The notes: a model not told the origin generated them from the sequence alone. A stretch of DNA of 64,000 nt from Dyella sp. A6 (GCF_036320485.1 NZ_CP132911.1:3348001-3412000), one strand, 5' to 3'; shown: positions 34,869-44,224, numbered from the stretch's first letter. A program made the numbers and translations.

Positions 34869-35651
34869 TCAGAAGCCGTAGTTGAGAAATCCGCCGTCCA
34901 CCGCCACCACCTGCCCGGTGATGTAGCTGGCAGCAGGCAGACACAGAAAGGCGATCGCCGCGGCCACTTCCTCCGGCTCGCCGATCCGACGCAGCGGCGT
35001 ATGGTCCAGCACCTCGTCGAGGTAGTCCTCGTCCGCCAGCGCCGGCTCCGAGCGTTGCGTGCGGATATACCAGGGCGCCACCGCGTTGACGCGGATGCCG
35101 TCCACCGCCCACTCGACCGCAAGGTTGCGGGTGAGCTGGTGCAGCGCGGCCTTGGTCATGCCATAGGGCGACCCGGTGCGCACGTGGGTGACACCGGAAA
35201 CCGAACCGACATTGACGATCGCCGCATGGGCGTGCTGCACCAGCTGCGGGTGTGCCAGCCGGCACATCTCGAAGGCGGAAAACAGGTTCTGCTCGAAGAT
35301 CGAACGATAGTCTTCCGGCCGGTAATCGAGGGTCGCAGCCGGCCGGTTGCCACCCGCGTTATTGACCAGCAGGGACAGCGGCAGCCCCAGGTCGGCAACC
35401 CAGTCGAAGACCGCCATGCGGTCTTCCGCGTCACCCAGGTCAGCAGCGAAGCCCAGCACGTCGACCGATGGAAAATCGTCCGCCAGATCCAGCCTCACCT
35501 GCTCCAGATAATCCTCGTCGCGCGCCACCAGCAGCAGGTTCGCGCCCAGCCCGGCCAGCTCGCGCGCCACGGCGAGACCGATGCCCTTGCTGGCACCGGT
35601 GACCAGTGCGGTATGTCCGTGAAGTTGCCAGGCATCGGAGCGATTGTTCAT
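34869..35651 (-). CDS. Short-chain dehydrogenase/reductase (tropinone-reductase-like)
   Basis: The 260-residue Rossmann enzyme has the classical SDR motifs: cofactor loop TGASKGIG, NNAGGN, and the catalytic Ser (VGSVSG) with YGMTK. It ends with ITGQVVAVDGGFLNYGF. VARDED after the second strand suggests NADP(H) preference (Arg near the ribose). It oxidises or reduces an unknown carbonyl compound. There is no clear ribosome site before the ATG. It is divergent from the small lipoprotein gene at 35733. Confidence 0.92.
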   Translation of the reverse strand: MNNRSDAWQLHGHTALVTGASKGIGLAVARELAGLGANLLLVARDEDYLEQVRLDLADDFPSVDVLGFAADLGDAEDRMAVFDWVADLGLPLSLLVNNAGGNRPAATLDYRPEDYRSIFEQNLFSAFEMCRLAHPQLVQHAHAAIVNVGSVSGVTHVRTGSPYGMTKAALHQLTRNLAVEWAVDGIRVNAVAPWYIRTQRSEPALADEDYLDEVLDHTPLRRIGEPEEVAAAIAFLCLPAASYITGQVVAVDGGFLNYGF

Positions 35652-35732
35652 GCATCAAGCTTACACGAACGGCTTGTCCGGCCGGTGCCGCAGCGACACA
35701 CTTGGGTGCACCGACGAGATGGGGAACACACG

Positions 35733-35954
35733 ATGAAAATCGCACTTCCGTTGCTATGCGTGACAGCGCTGGCGGCCTGCTCCGGCAAACCCCCGGCACC
35801 CCGCACCGAGACCGCTAGCCAGGCGCATGCCGCTTCCACATCCGCGCCCTGGGACGCGATGACGCGGGACGAACAGCGCGCCCGCGATGTGCAGACGCTG
35901 GTCAACAAACAGGCCGCCCGGCAGAACAAGCAGATCGAGCAGCAGACACAGTAG
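35733..35954 (+). CDS. Small lipoprotein
   Basis: The 73-residue protein has a lipoprotein signal (MKIALPLLCVTALAAC; lipobox ALAAC, acylated Cys about 16). The hydrophilic mature part contains a coiled Gln/Arg/Lys-rich end (EQRARDVQTLVNKQAARQNKQIEQQTQ). GGGGA precedes the ATG. No family is recognised; short helical lipoproteins of this kind can bridge to peptidoglycan like Lpp, but that is inference. Confidence 0.75.
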   Translation: MKIALPLLCVTALAACSGKPPAPRTETASQAHAASTSAPWDAMTRDEQRARDVQTLVNKQAARQNKQIEQQTQ

Positions 35955-35967
35955 ATATGCCCTAATC

Positions 35968-35983
35968 ATTTGGACGTCCAAAT
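35968..35983. promoter_or_regulatory. 16-bp perfect palindrome upstream of the ABC ATPase gene
   Basis: ATTTGGACGTCCAAAT is fully self-complementary and lies 37 bases before the ATG of the ABC ATPase. The core TGGACGTCCAAATC also occurs upstream of aceF (6969-6982). It looks like an operator for a dimeric repressor; the regulator is not identified. Confidence 0.45.
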
Positions 35984-36019
35984 CTTGCAAGCACGGGTGT
36001 TTGCGGGCATGGTTCCGAC

Positions 36020-36850
36020 ATGACAACCGACAACGCCGTTCGCGCAGACCCGGCCAGTGCGCCACTACTCGATATCGACAAAGCCAGCGTTATGCAGGGG
36101 AATCGGCTGATCCTCGACCGGCTGACCCTGCGGGTGAACGCCGGCCAGCACACCGCGATCCTCGGACCGAACGGGTCGGGCAAGTCCACTCTGGTGAAAC
36201 TGGTTGCACGCCAGCTCTATCCGCTGGCACGCGGCGACGGCCGTGGACAGGTTCGCATCTTCGGCCGCGAGCGCTGGAACGTATCTGCGCTGCGCGGCCT
36301 GCTCGGCATCGTGTCGCCCGCCGTACAGCGCGACTACACCAGCGACATTCCACTGGAAGCGTTCGACGCGGTGATCTCCGGGTTCTTTGCCGCACGCGGA
36401 CTGGGACTGGATCACCGGGTCACCGACGGCATGCGCGAGCGAGCCCGCGAAGCGCTGGAGCAGCTTGATGCGGGCCACCTTGCCGGTCGCGAAATGGCCA
36501 GCCTTTCGACCGGCGAGGCCAGGCGTGTGCTGATCGCGCGCGCGCTGGTGCACCGGCCTCGCGCGCTGCTGCTGGACGAACCATGCGCCGGCCTCGACCT
36601 GGCCAGCCGCCGCCGCTTCCTGGAAAGCCTGCGCGCGCTGGCCCGCAACGGCACCACGCTGCTGCTGGTCACCCACCATATCGAGGAAATCCTGCCCGAG
36701 ATCGACCAGGTGGTGCTGCTGCGCGATGGCCGCGTGCAGCATCAGGGCAGCAAGGCGGACACGCTTGCCGATGCCGCGCTGAGCGAAACCTTCGGCATGC
36801 CCATCCATGCCCAGTGCCGGGGCGAGTGGTACACAGCCGCCGTCGACTGA
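36020..36850 (+). CDS. Stand-alone ABC transporter ATP-binding protein
   Basis: The 276-residue ABC ATPase has Walker A GPNGSGKST (about 49-57), signature LSTGEARR, Walker B ALLLDEPCAGLD and the H-loop VTHHIEE. Its sequence resembles the ModF/YlmA-type single ATPases (VSPAVQRDYTSDIPLEAFDAVISGFF). No permease or binding protein is adjacent, so it may serve a distant transporter or have a non-transport role. A perfect palindrome lies in its upstream region. Ribosome-site support is weak. Confidence 0.88.
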   Translation: MTTDNAVRADPASAPLLDIDKASVMQGNRLILDRLTLRVNAGQHTAILGPNGSGKSTLVKLVARQLYPLARGDGRGQVRIFGRERWNVSALRGLLGIVSPAVQRDYTSDIPLEAFDAVISGFFAARGLGLDHRVTDGMRERAREALEQLDAGHLAGREMASLSTGEARRVLIARALVHRPRALLLDEPCAGLDLASRRRFLESLRALARNGTTLLLVTHHIEEILPEIDQVVLLRDGRVQHQGSKADTLADAALSETFGMPIHAQCRGEWYTAAVD

Positions 36851-36907
36851 GCTGGCCGGATCATGCCCGGCGCGTCCATCGGGGACGCACCGGACACCGC
36901 TCACCGG

Positions 36908-38797
36908 TCAATGCGGCGTGCAGAAACAGTAGGCGTAGATGTTCGGCTTGCCGGGCTTGGCCTGGCGCAGCAGGGCAAGATCCGGCGCCATTGCGTTCAC
37001 CTGCGCCAGCCAGCGGGGCAGGCGGATGCCGTAGCTTTGCAGGGCCGAGACCATCGCATTGCGCCGCAGGCTCAGCATGAACCGGTCGAAGGTGCCCAAC
37101 GGCGGCTGCATGTAACGCACCGGATAATGCGCCCCCAGCTTGGCCAGACTGGCGGCGTCGGCAATGGCCGTGCCCAACCCGCCGAGCTGGTCGACCAGAC
37201 CACGCTGCAAGGCCTGCTTGCCGGTCCAGACGCGCCCCTGCGCGATCGCATCGATATCGGCAAAGCTCTTGCCGCGGGCGCTGGCCACGCCACCGACGAA
37301 GTCGCGGTACCCCTTGTTGATGATCGCCTGTATCACCCCGCCCACTTTGGGATCGAGCGGGCGCGTGATGTCGAACGCGCCGGCCATCGGCCCGGTTGCC
37401 ACGCCGTCGCTGACCACGCCGAGCTTGGCCAGTGTGTCGGGCACCGAGTAGTACATGCCGAAGATGCCGATCGAACCGGTGATGGTGTTCGGTTCGGCCA
37501 CGATGCGGTTGGCGTCCATCGATATCCAGTAGCCGCCACTGGCCGCCACGTCACCCATCGACACCACCACCGGGATACCCGCCTTGCGTGTCAGCTCCAC
37601 TTCGCGACGGATCTGCTCGGCGGCAAAGACTTCGCCACCGGGAGAATCCACCCGCAACACCAGGGCACGTGTGTGCTTGTTCTCGCGCGCGGCACGGATC
37701 AGCGCAGCGGTGGATTCGCCACCGATCTCGCCGGGCGGCTGCCGGCCGCCGCTGATGTCGCCCTGGGCCACCACGACCGCCACACCGGGCGACAGCAGGT
37801 CGCGATTCACGGGCAGGCTGGCCATGTAATGCGTCATGTCGACGGCGCGTATGCCATAGCCGCGCGGACCGGCCGGCACACCCTGCTTGCGCAGCATGGC
37901 AATCAGCTGGGCGCGGGTGGCGATGCCATCGATCAGGTGCTCGTCAAGCGCGAGTTTGGCCAGATCCCCATCGGTGCTGGCGATCTTGGCCGGCAGGTCG
38001 TCGACGTCGCTGCGCAGGGTGGCCGGGTCGATCCCGCGCAACGCCCCGACCTCGCTGAGATACTCGTCCCATAGTCCGCCCATCCAGTAGCTGTCGGCCT
38101 CTTTCGACGCAGCCGAGGCATGGTCGAGGATGTACGGCTCGGCCGCGCTCTTGAACTGCCCCACCCGGAACAGGTGCACCTGCACCCCCAATTTGTCGAG
38201 CAGATCCTTGTAGAACAGCCGGTAGTCCGACAGCCCGGTGATCATCAGCTCGCCCTGCGGATCGAGCAGCACGCGGTTGGCATGCGCCGCCAGGTAGTAC
38301 TGGTACTGGTCGAGACTCGGCGCCCACGCGATCACCTGCTTGCCGCTGGCACGGAAGCGATCGAGTGCGGCCCCGACCTCGCGCAGCGCGGCGAAACCGC
38401 CGCTGCGCAGCTGACTGGGATCGAGCACGATGCGACTGATGCGCGGGTCCTTCGCCGCGGCGTCGATCGCCGCGACCAGGTCTCGCATGCGCACCTGCTT
38501 CGGCGCCTCGCCCGACAGGCTGGCCAATGCACGCTGCAACGGCTGCACGGTGTACTGCTCCACCAGCTGCCCCTGCGGCCGCAGCACCAGCACGCTGTGG
38601 TCCAGCACCTTTTCGTTCATGTGGCTGCCGGCGTAGATGCCCAGCACCAGCAGCAGGATCAGGCCCAGTACACCGAAGAACACCACGTTGATGATGATCA
38701 GCCGCACCGCGTTGATACCGCGTCCGAACGTGCGCATGAACGCCCAGAATCCATTCGGCCGCCCTGGCCGGCGAAGAGGCGGTGGAGGCATGAGCAT
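36908..38797 (-). CDS. sppA: Signal peptide peptidase SppA, 67-kDa type
   Basis: The 629-residue membrane protease has one N-terminal helix (VRLIIINVVFFGVLGLILLLVLGIY, about 31-55) and two tandem S49 domains. The catalytic Lys216 is in RVGQFKSAAEPY of the first domain and Ser420 in GDVAASGGYW of the second. This matches the E. coli Ser/Lys dyad shared across domains. It degrades cleaved signal peptides at the inner membrane. AAGGATC precedes the ATG. The MATE gene lies upstream on the same strand, 66 bases away. Confidence 0.95.
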   Translation of the reverse strand: MLMPPPPLRRPGRPNGFWAFMRTFGRGINAVRLIIINVVFFGVLGLILLLVLGIYAGSHMNEKVLDHSVLVLRPQGQLVEQYTVQPLQRALASLSGEAPKQVRMRDLVAAIDAAAKDPRISRIVLDPSQLRSGGFAALREVGAALDRFRASGKQVIAWAPSLDQYQYYLAAHANRVLLDPQGELMITGLSDYRLFYKDLLDKLGVQVHLFRVGQFKSAAEPYILDHASAASKEADSYWMGGLWDEYLSEVGALRGIDPATLRSDVDDLPAKIASTDGDLAKLALDEHLIDGIATRAQLIAMLRKQGVPAGPRGYGIRAVDMTHYMASLPVNRDLLSPGVAVVVAQGDISGGRQPPGEIGGESTAALIRAARENKHTRALVLRVDSPGGEVFAAEQIRREVELTRKAGIPVVVSMGDVAASGGYWISMDANRIVAEPNTITGSIGIFGMYYSVPDTLAKLGVVSDGVATGPMAGAFDITRPLDPKVGGVIQAIINKGYRDFVGGVASARGKSFADIDAIAQGRVWTGKQALQRGLVDQLGGLGTAIADAASLAKLGAHYPVRYMQPPLGTFDRFMLSLRRNAMVSALQSYGIRLPRWLAQVNAMAPDLALLRQAKPGKPNIYAYCFCTPH

Positions 38798-38863
38798 GAT
38801 CCTTGCTGAGGAACGGCCAGCCTACCTGCTCACGCCACGGCCGTCAGCTGTCCAGTCGCGAGC

Positions 38864-40267
38864 TCAGGGCAAGGGCGGAATGCTGGGCAGTTCGTCCAGG
38901 CGGCTTTCGCCGACGAAGTGCGGATGCCGTGAGCTGCGCCAGAAGCGGGTGAACAGCAGCACGGCCGCCACGGTCAATCCGGCGATCAGGCCCATCCACA
39001 TGCCGCGCGCGCCCAGGCCGTGACGGAAAGCCAGCCACCAGCCCACCGGCATGCCCACACCCCAGTAGGCGAACAAGGTGATCGCCATCGGCACGCGGGT
39101 ATCCTTCAGCCCGCGCAGGGCGCCGTTCGAGACCACCTGGATGCCGTCGGAGAACTGGAACAGGCCCGCCAGCACCAGCAGCCGCGAGGCCAGCCCGATC
39201 ACCCGTTCGTCGTGGGTGTACAGCGACGCGATGAAGTGGGGCGCGCCCAGCATCAGGCCGGCCGACAAAAGTTGTGAAACCAGGGTCAGGCCGATGCCGC
39301 AGAAACCCGCATAGCGCACCCCCATCGGATCACCCCGCCCGACCGCATGCCCCACCCGCACGGTCGTCGCCATCGCCAGGCCCAGCGGAATCATGAAGAA
39401 TACCGAGGCCACGTTCAGGGCCACCTGATGGCTAGCCACCACGTCTTCGCCCAGCCGCCCGATCAGCAGCGCCGTGGCCACGAACAGCCCCGCTTCGGCC
39501 AGCAGGGTCACCGCCATCGGCAGGCCGATATGCAGCAGATGACCGATCGGCTTCCAGCGCGGCCACTCGAACCGGTCCAGCAGACCCAGTCCGCGGTAAT
39601 TGCGATGGCACAGCACATAGGTGGCGAAGCCGAGCATTTCCAGCCACAACGCGATGGCCGTCGCGATGCCGCATCCGCGCGCACCCTGCGGCGCCAGCCC
39701 CAGCTTGCCGAACATGAACACGTAACCCAGCGGCACCAGCAGGAACAACCCGCCGAAGCTGAAGTACATCGACGGCCGCGTCAGCGAGAGTCCCTCGGAC
39801 AGGCCGCGCAGAGCGAAATAGCAGGTCAGCGCCGGCGCTCCCCAGCTGATCGCATGCAGGAACTCGTTCACCGACACGTCTAGCGTTGGCGTCACCCCGA
39901 TCAGCTGGATCAGCGGTTCGGCATGTCGCACCGCGAACCACAGCAGCCAACCCAGCGTCAGCGCCAGCCACAGCGCCTGACGGAATACCGCGCCGATCTC
40001 GTGTCGCCGCCCCGCACCATCCAGCTGGGACACCGACGGCGGCACCGACATCATCACGCCGATACCGCTGACCACTACCAGCGACCAGATGCTGGCACCG
40101 ATCGCCACCGCGCCCAGCACATGCGCACTGTAGTGGCCGGACAGCATCGCATCGATCACGTTGCTGCCGATCGCGGCAAGCTGGGCCAGCATCAACGGAA
40201 GCGCGAGGCGCACGGTGGCGCCGATCTCGCGCACCATGCGGGTACGATCGGAAAAAATGGAGGTCAT
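38864..40267 (-). CDS. MATE family efflux pump (NorM-like)
   Basis: The 467-residue protein has about twelve membrane helices in two similar halves. It shows MATE features: PLMLAQLAAIGSNVIDAMLSGHYSAHVLGAVAIG in helix 1-2, and PMAVTLLAEAGLFVATALLIGRLGEDVVASHQVALNVAS in the second half. It exports cationic drugs or metabolites using H+ or Na+. The start is the ATG at 40267; the reading frame upstream of this overlaps the oppositely directed DUF3667 gene and is not coding. Together with sppA it may form a minus-strand unit. Confidence 0.92.
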   Translation of the reverse strand: MTSIFSDRTRMVREIGATVRLALPLMLAQLAAIGSNVIDAMLSGHYSAHVLGAVAIGASIWSLVVVSGIGVMMSVPPSVSQLDGAGRRHEIGAVFRQALWLALTLGWLLWFAVRHAEPLIQLIGVTPTLDVSVNEFLHAISWGAPALTCYFALRGLSEGLSLTRPSMYFSFGGLFLLVPLGYVFMFGKLGLAPQGARGCGIATAIALWLEMLGFATYVLCHRNYRGLGLLDRFEWPRWKPIGHLLHIGLPMAVTLLAEAGLFVATALLIGRLGEDVVASHQVALNVASVFFMIPLGLAMATTVRVGHAVGRGDPMGVRYAGFCGIGLTLVSQLLSAGLMLGAPHFIASLYTHDERVIGLASRLLVLAGLFQFSDGIQVVSNGALRGLKDTRVPMAITLFAYWGVGMPVGWWLAFRHGLGARGMWMGLIAGLTVAAVLLFTRFWRSSRHPHFVGESRLDELPSIPPLP

Positions 40268-40384
40268 GGCAGCCGGCTCTTGAGCTGCGCGATTGTACCC
40301 GACCGGCGGTCCAGGGCTGCCTCCGCCGGACCCCTTGTGCCAAGATCGCGCGGCACGTCGCATGCATGCAATGGGGAAAAGGGA

Positions 40385-41539
40385 ATGATGGAGCCGACGA
40401 CGATCGAGGGTCTGCACTGCGCCAACTGCGGCGAGTTGCTCAAGGGCGAGTTCTGCCATCACTGCGGGCAGTCCGTGCACAGCGTGCTCAAGCCGGTGCA
40501 CCACACCGCCGAGGAGATCGTCGAGACAGTGCTGCACGTCGACAGCCGCATCTTGCACACGCTGCCCGCACTGTTCCTGAAACCCGGCTTCCTCACACTC
40601 GAATACTTCGCCGGCCGGCGGGTACGCTACATCGCGCCGTTCCGGCTGATGTTCGTACTGTGCCTGCTGACCTTCTTCGTGCTGCATCTGGTCACCAACG
40701 AGAAAATATCGCGGACCTTCGAACAGCGGCAGACGACCGTATTGCTCGACCATGGCCAGGCGTTCGCACAGGCCAGCAATGCCGACGACGTCCGCAGCAT
40801 CCTGCAGAACAAGCTCGACGCACTGAATGCCGTGCAGACTTTCGGCGACAGCAGCACATTCGCGCAGGCCGCCAAGGCCAAGCAACAGCTGCTGGAGGCC
40901 GCCAACCGGCGATTGGCCGAACTGCACGCTCCGCCCCTGCCGCCGTCTTCCGTTGCCGCGGAAGGACACCAGACATCATCGTTCGACCATCCGATCAAGC
41001 CGATCCAGATCGGCTGGCTGCCCGGCTTCGCCAATCAGCGTCTGACGTCCATGCTGCAGCACCTCAGGGACAACTGGCACACCTATCAGCACGGCGATCC
41101 CGTCAGCAGCGAGGCCGCCAAGGAGCGCATGATCAGCGGCGTGTTCGGCAAACTGCCTGGTGCCATGCTGGTGCTGGTGCCGGTATTCGCCTTGCTGCTG
41201 AAGCTCTTCTATCTGTTCAAGCGCCGGCTGTACATGGAGCACCTGATCGTGGCCCTGCACAGCCACGCGTTTCTGTTCCTGTGGCTCTTGCTGTGTACCC
41301 TGCTGGCCCTTCTGGCAGGTTGGCTGGAGCCGCATGCCGCCTGGACGGCCTACCCGTTCAACTGGCTAGAACGCATCCTGGTGCTATGGGCCCCCGTCTA
41401 TCTGCTGCTGATGCAGAAGCGGATCTACCGGCAAGGCTGGTTGATGACCGTCGTGAAGTACTGGTTCATCGGCTGGCTTTATTTCTGGTTGTTGCTGGTC
41501 GTGCTCCTGGTCGCCGGAGCACTTGGCATCGCGCACTGA
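40385..41539 (+). CDS. DUF3667 family membrane protein with N-terminal zinc ribbon
   Basis: The 384-residue protein starts with a small zinc-ribbon-like motif (CANCGELLKGEFCHHCGQ). A DUF3667-type segment follows (LHVDSRILHTLPALFLKPGFLTLEYFAGRRVRYIAPFRLM). One membrane helix lies near 95, then a long soluble insert, then four C-terminal hydrophobic helices. Function is unknown. ATGATG gives two possible starts three bases apart; the purine-rich GGGGAAAAGGGA precedes them. It is divergent from the MATE gene and followed by a long regulatory-looking gap before priA. Confidence 0.8.
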   Translation: MMEPTTIEGLHCANCGELLKGEFCHHCGQSVHSVLKPVHHTAEEIVETVLHVDSRILHTLPALFLKPGFLTLEYFAGRRVRYIAPFRLMFVLCLLTFFVLHLVTNEKISRTFEQRQTTVLLDHGQAFAQASNADDVRSILQNKLDALNAVQTFGDSSTFAQAAKAKQQLLEAANRRLAELHAPPLPPSSVAAEGHQTSSFDHPIKPIQIGWLPGFANQRLTSMLQHLRDNWHTYQHGDPVSSEAAKERMISGVFGKLPGAMLVLVPVFALLLKLFYLFKRRLYMEHLIVALHSHAFLFLWLLLCTLLALLAGWLEPHAAWTAYPFNWLERILVLWAPVYLLLMQKRIYRQGWLMTVVKYWFIGWLYFWLLLVVLLVAGALGIAH

Positions 41540-41647
41540 CAAACAGCTGTTCGAACGCCGTCGCCGCGCCAGGCGAGATCGTTCGACACCAGGCTGCATG
41601 ACTGGGAAGCCTCCGCTCCGGACCAGGGTTTTGCACAGCGAAACCTA

Positions 41648-41672
41648 CTTGACACACGGGCTTGTCAAGCCC
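41648..41672. promoter_or_regulatory. Overlapping inverted repeats in the DUF3667-priA gap
   Basis: CTTGACA/TGTCAAG (41648-41654 and 41663-41669) overlaps GGGCTTG/CAAGCCC (41658-41664 and 41666-41672). The first half contains a perfect -35-like TTGACA, but no good -10 lies 17 bases on. This could be a regulator site. Confidence 0.3.
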
Positions 41673-41712
41673 TGGAAGCATGCATGACGTTGTTTTGATG
41701 GCCCATGCAAGT

Positions 41713-41840
41713 CATTGATTGAAAAGCTTATTCATGAATGATTAAAACTTGCGCAAGCCGTCCCCGGGACCGCCCCCATGCGCCTTGGGACATGCTCTCC
41801 CCGTTACATCCACAGACTTATCCACAGCTTTTGTGGATAA
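41713..41840. promoter_or_regulatory. AT-rich stretch and paired DnaA boxes upstream of priA
   Basis: An AT-rich segment (41713-41747, with ATTCATGAAT at 41730-41739) is followed by two perfect DnaA boxes: TTATCCACA (41818-41826) and, in opposite orientation, TGTGGATAA (41832-41840), separated by GCTTT. A degenerate copy (TACATCCACA) lies just before. The pair also forms a 10-bp hairpin. The arrangement suggests DnaA binding ahead of priA. The rest of the 447-bp gap has no gene. Confidence 0.6.
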
Positions 41841-41986
41841 GCTGAAAACCTGCGGAGACAGAGTGACTTATCGGTCTTTCATGAATTCGTCACGAGCTAT
41901 CGGCGGCAAGCGCCCGCCGAGTGAGCTGGTTGCATGCTGACAGCGCCGTGCAGCGGCACGCTACACTGAGCCCTTCCGAGGTTTGC

Positions 41987-44161
41987 ATGCCAGCCGTACT
42001 CCGCGTCGCCCTGCCGGTCCCCCTGCCCACCCTGTTCGACTATCTGCCGCCCGCCAACGGGCAGGCGGCTGTCGGCTGCCGTGTACTGGTGCCATTCGGC
42101 CGCAGCCGCATGGTCGGGGTGATCGTCGAAGTGGCCTCCGGCTCCAGTGTCGGCCATGCGCGTCTGAAGCCCGCACTGCGGATCCTCGACGACGAGCGAT
42201 TGCTGGACAGCGAACTGATGCAAAGCCTGGCCTGGGCCGCCGAGTATTGGCTGGCCGCGCCTGGCGAAGCCTACGCCAATGCGCTGCCGCTGGCGCTGCG
42301 CGAAGACAAGCCACTGCCCGCCATCCACCACGAGGCATGGCAGCTGACCCTGGCCGGACGCAGCGCCATCGATGCCGGCAGTCGTCGCGGCGGCAGTCTG
42401 GCCTTGTTGAACGCACTGGCAACCGGGCCACTGGCAGCCGAGACCTTGACCGACCAGTTGCCCGGCTGGCGAGCTGCCGCCCGTCGTCTGGCAGAGAGTG
42501 GCCTGATCGAGCGCATTGCGCAGCACGTCACGACTGCCACGCCGACCGCACCGGGGCCGCCCCTCAGCAGCGAGCAACAGACCGCGGTCGACAAGGTCGC
42601 ATCCGCCTTCGGTCGCTTCCAGCCGTTCCTGCTGGACGGGGTCACCGGCAGCGGCAAGACCGAGGTCTACCTGAGCCTGATCGCCAAGGCCCTGGCACAG
42701 GGTCGGCAGGCCCTGCTGCTGGTGCCGGAGATCGGGCTGGCGCCGCAAACCGTCCGCCGCCTGCGCGAACGGCTTGGCGTCCCGGTCGAAGTGCTGCATT
42801 CCAATCTCTCCGAAGGCGACCGCGCGCGCGCCTGGTTGCGTGCCGGCCAGGGCGAAGCGAGGGTCATCCTCGGCACCCGTTCGGCGATATTCACCCCCCT
42901 GCCGCAGGCCGGGCTGATCGTGGTGGATGAAGAACACGACAGCGCCTACAAGCAACAGGACGGCTTCCGCTACCACGCACGGGACCTGGCCATTGTGCGT
43001 GCACGGGCATTGGGCATACCGGTAGTCCTGGGATCGGGCACGCCATCGCTGGAGTCGCTGGCCAACGCCGACGCCGGCCGCTATCGCGCACTGCATCTGC
43101 GTGCCCGTCCCGGTGCCACGCGACCACCGCAGGTACAGATCGTCGACATGCGCGCACAACGGCTGGAACACGGGCTTTCGCCGACCCTGCTCGCGGCCGT
43201 CGCCGAGACCGTGGCGCGCGGCGAGCAGGTGCTGGTGTTCCGCAACCGCCGGGGCTATGCGCCGGTGCTGCTCTGCCATGCCTGCGGCTGGCACGCCGAG
43301 TGCCCGCGCTGCGAACATCCGATGACCGTACACGCCGGACGACGCAGCCTGATCTGCCACCACTGCGATAAGCGGATGCCTTTGCCAGAGCACTGCCCCG
43401 CCTGTAGCGCCGGCGAACTGAAACCCCAGGGTCAGGGCACCGAGCGACTGGAGGAGGCACTCGTCGCACGCTTTCCCGACGTACCGGTCCTGCGCATCGA
43501 CCGGGAAACGACGCGCCGCCGCGACAGCTTCGAACAACTGCTGCAGAACCTGCGCGACACAGCCAGGCCGACCATCCTGGTCGGCACGCAGATGCTGGCC
43601 AAGGGCCACGACCTGCCCAACCTGACCCTGGTCGCCATTGTCGGCGTGGACGAAGGCCTGCACAGCCTCGATTTCCGTGCAAGCGAACGCCTGGCGCAGA
43701 CCGTCGTGCAGGTGGCCGGTCGCGCGGGACGGGCGTCGAAACCCGGCCGGGTGCTGTTGCAGACCCACCACCCCGATCACCCGCTGCTGCGCCAACTGCT
43801 CGCCCAGGGTTACGCCACCGCCGCCCGCGAGCTGCTGACCGAGCGGCAGCTAGCCCAGTTACCGCCGTACGGCCACCAGATCCTGCTGCGTGCCGAGGCC
43901 ATGCAACGTGCCGCCGTCGACAGCTTCCTGGCCGAGGCGGTCGCGATACTTCCGACGAGCCACGGCCTGCAACTGGCCGGCCCCATGCCCGCGCCGATGC
44001 CATTGCGAGCCGGCCGGCACCGTGGCCAGCTTTTGCTGGAATCGCAGAGCCGACAGGCCCTGCACGCCACGGCACGCCCCTGGATGATCGCGCTCGCGCA
44101 ATGCCCCGCCTCGCGCAAGGTGCGCTGGTCGCTGGATGTGGATCCGATCGATCTTTACTGA
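41987..44161 (+). CDS. priA: Primosomal protein N' (replication restart helicase)
   Basis: This 724-residue DNA helicase reloads the replisome at stalled forks. The N-terminal DNA-binding domain starts LRVALPVPLPTLFDYLPP. Walker A is in GVTGSGKTEVY (about 218-228), the DEEH box near 312, and eight zinc-binding cysteines lie within about 429-475 (CHACGWHAECPRC ... CHHCDKRMPLPEHCPAC). Helicase motifs V-VI follow (GTQMLAKGHDLPNLTLV; VAGRAGRASKPG). The ATG at 41987 with GAGG upstream is preferred to an earlier in-frame ATG. Perfect DnaA boxes lie about 150 bases upstream. Confidence 0.97.
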   Translation: MPAVLRVALPVPLPTLFDYLPPANGQAAVGCRVLVPFGRSRMVGVIVEVASGSSVGHARLKPALRILDDERLLDSELMQSLAWAAEYWLAAPGEAYANALPLALREDKPLPAIHHEAWQLTLAGRSAIDAGSRRGGSLALLNALATGPLAAETLTDQLPGWRAAARRLAESGLIERIAQHVTTATPTAPGPPLSSEQQTAVDKVASAFGRFQPFLLDGVTGSGKTEVYLSLIAKALAQGRQALLLVPEIGLAPQTVRRLRERLGVPVEVLHSNLSEGDRARAWLRAGQGEARVILGTRSAIFTPLPQAGLIVVDEEHDSAYKQQDGFRYHARDLAIVRARALGIPVVLGSGTPSLESLANADAGRYRALHLRARPGATRPPQVQIVDMRAQRLEHGLSPTLLAAVAETVARGEQVLVFRNRRGYAPVLLCHACGWHAECPRCEHPMTVHAGRRSLICHHCDKRMPLPEHCPACSAGELKPQGQGTERLEEALVARFPDVPVLRIDRETTRRRDSFEQLLQNLRDTARPTILVGTQMLAKGHDLPNLTLVAIVGVDEGLHSLDFRASERLAQTVVQVAGRAGRASKPGRVLLQTHHPDHPLLRQLLAQGYATAARELLTERQLAQLPPYGHQILLRAEAMQRAAVDSFLAEAVAILPTSHGLQLAGPMPAPMPLRAGRHRGQLLLESQSRQALHATARPWMIALAQCPASRKVRWSLDVDPIDLY

Positions 44162-44191
44162 AGCGGGGGTGCCGTCTCGCCACAACGGCCA

Positions 44192-44224
44192 TCAAAAACG
44201 GAGACGGCCCGCATGCGGGCCGTC
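44192..44224 (-). terminator. rpoH terminator
   Basis: The 22-base palindrome at 44203-44224 (stem GACGGCCCG, loop CATG) is followed on the minus strand by TCCGTTTTTG. It lies 30 bases downstream of the rpoH stop codon and also separates rpoH from priA. Confidence 0.88.

Noticed and set aside
41648..41690. TTGACA as a sigma-70 -35 box before priA
   Set aside because: No acceptable -10 element at 16-18 bases; it is better described as part of an inverted repeat.
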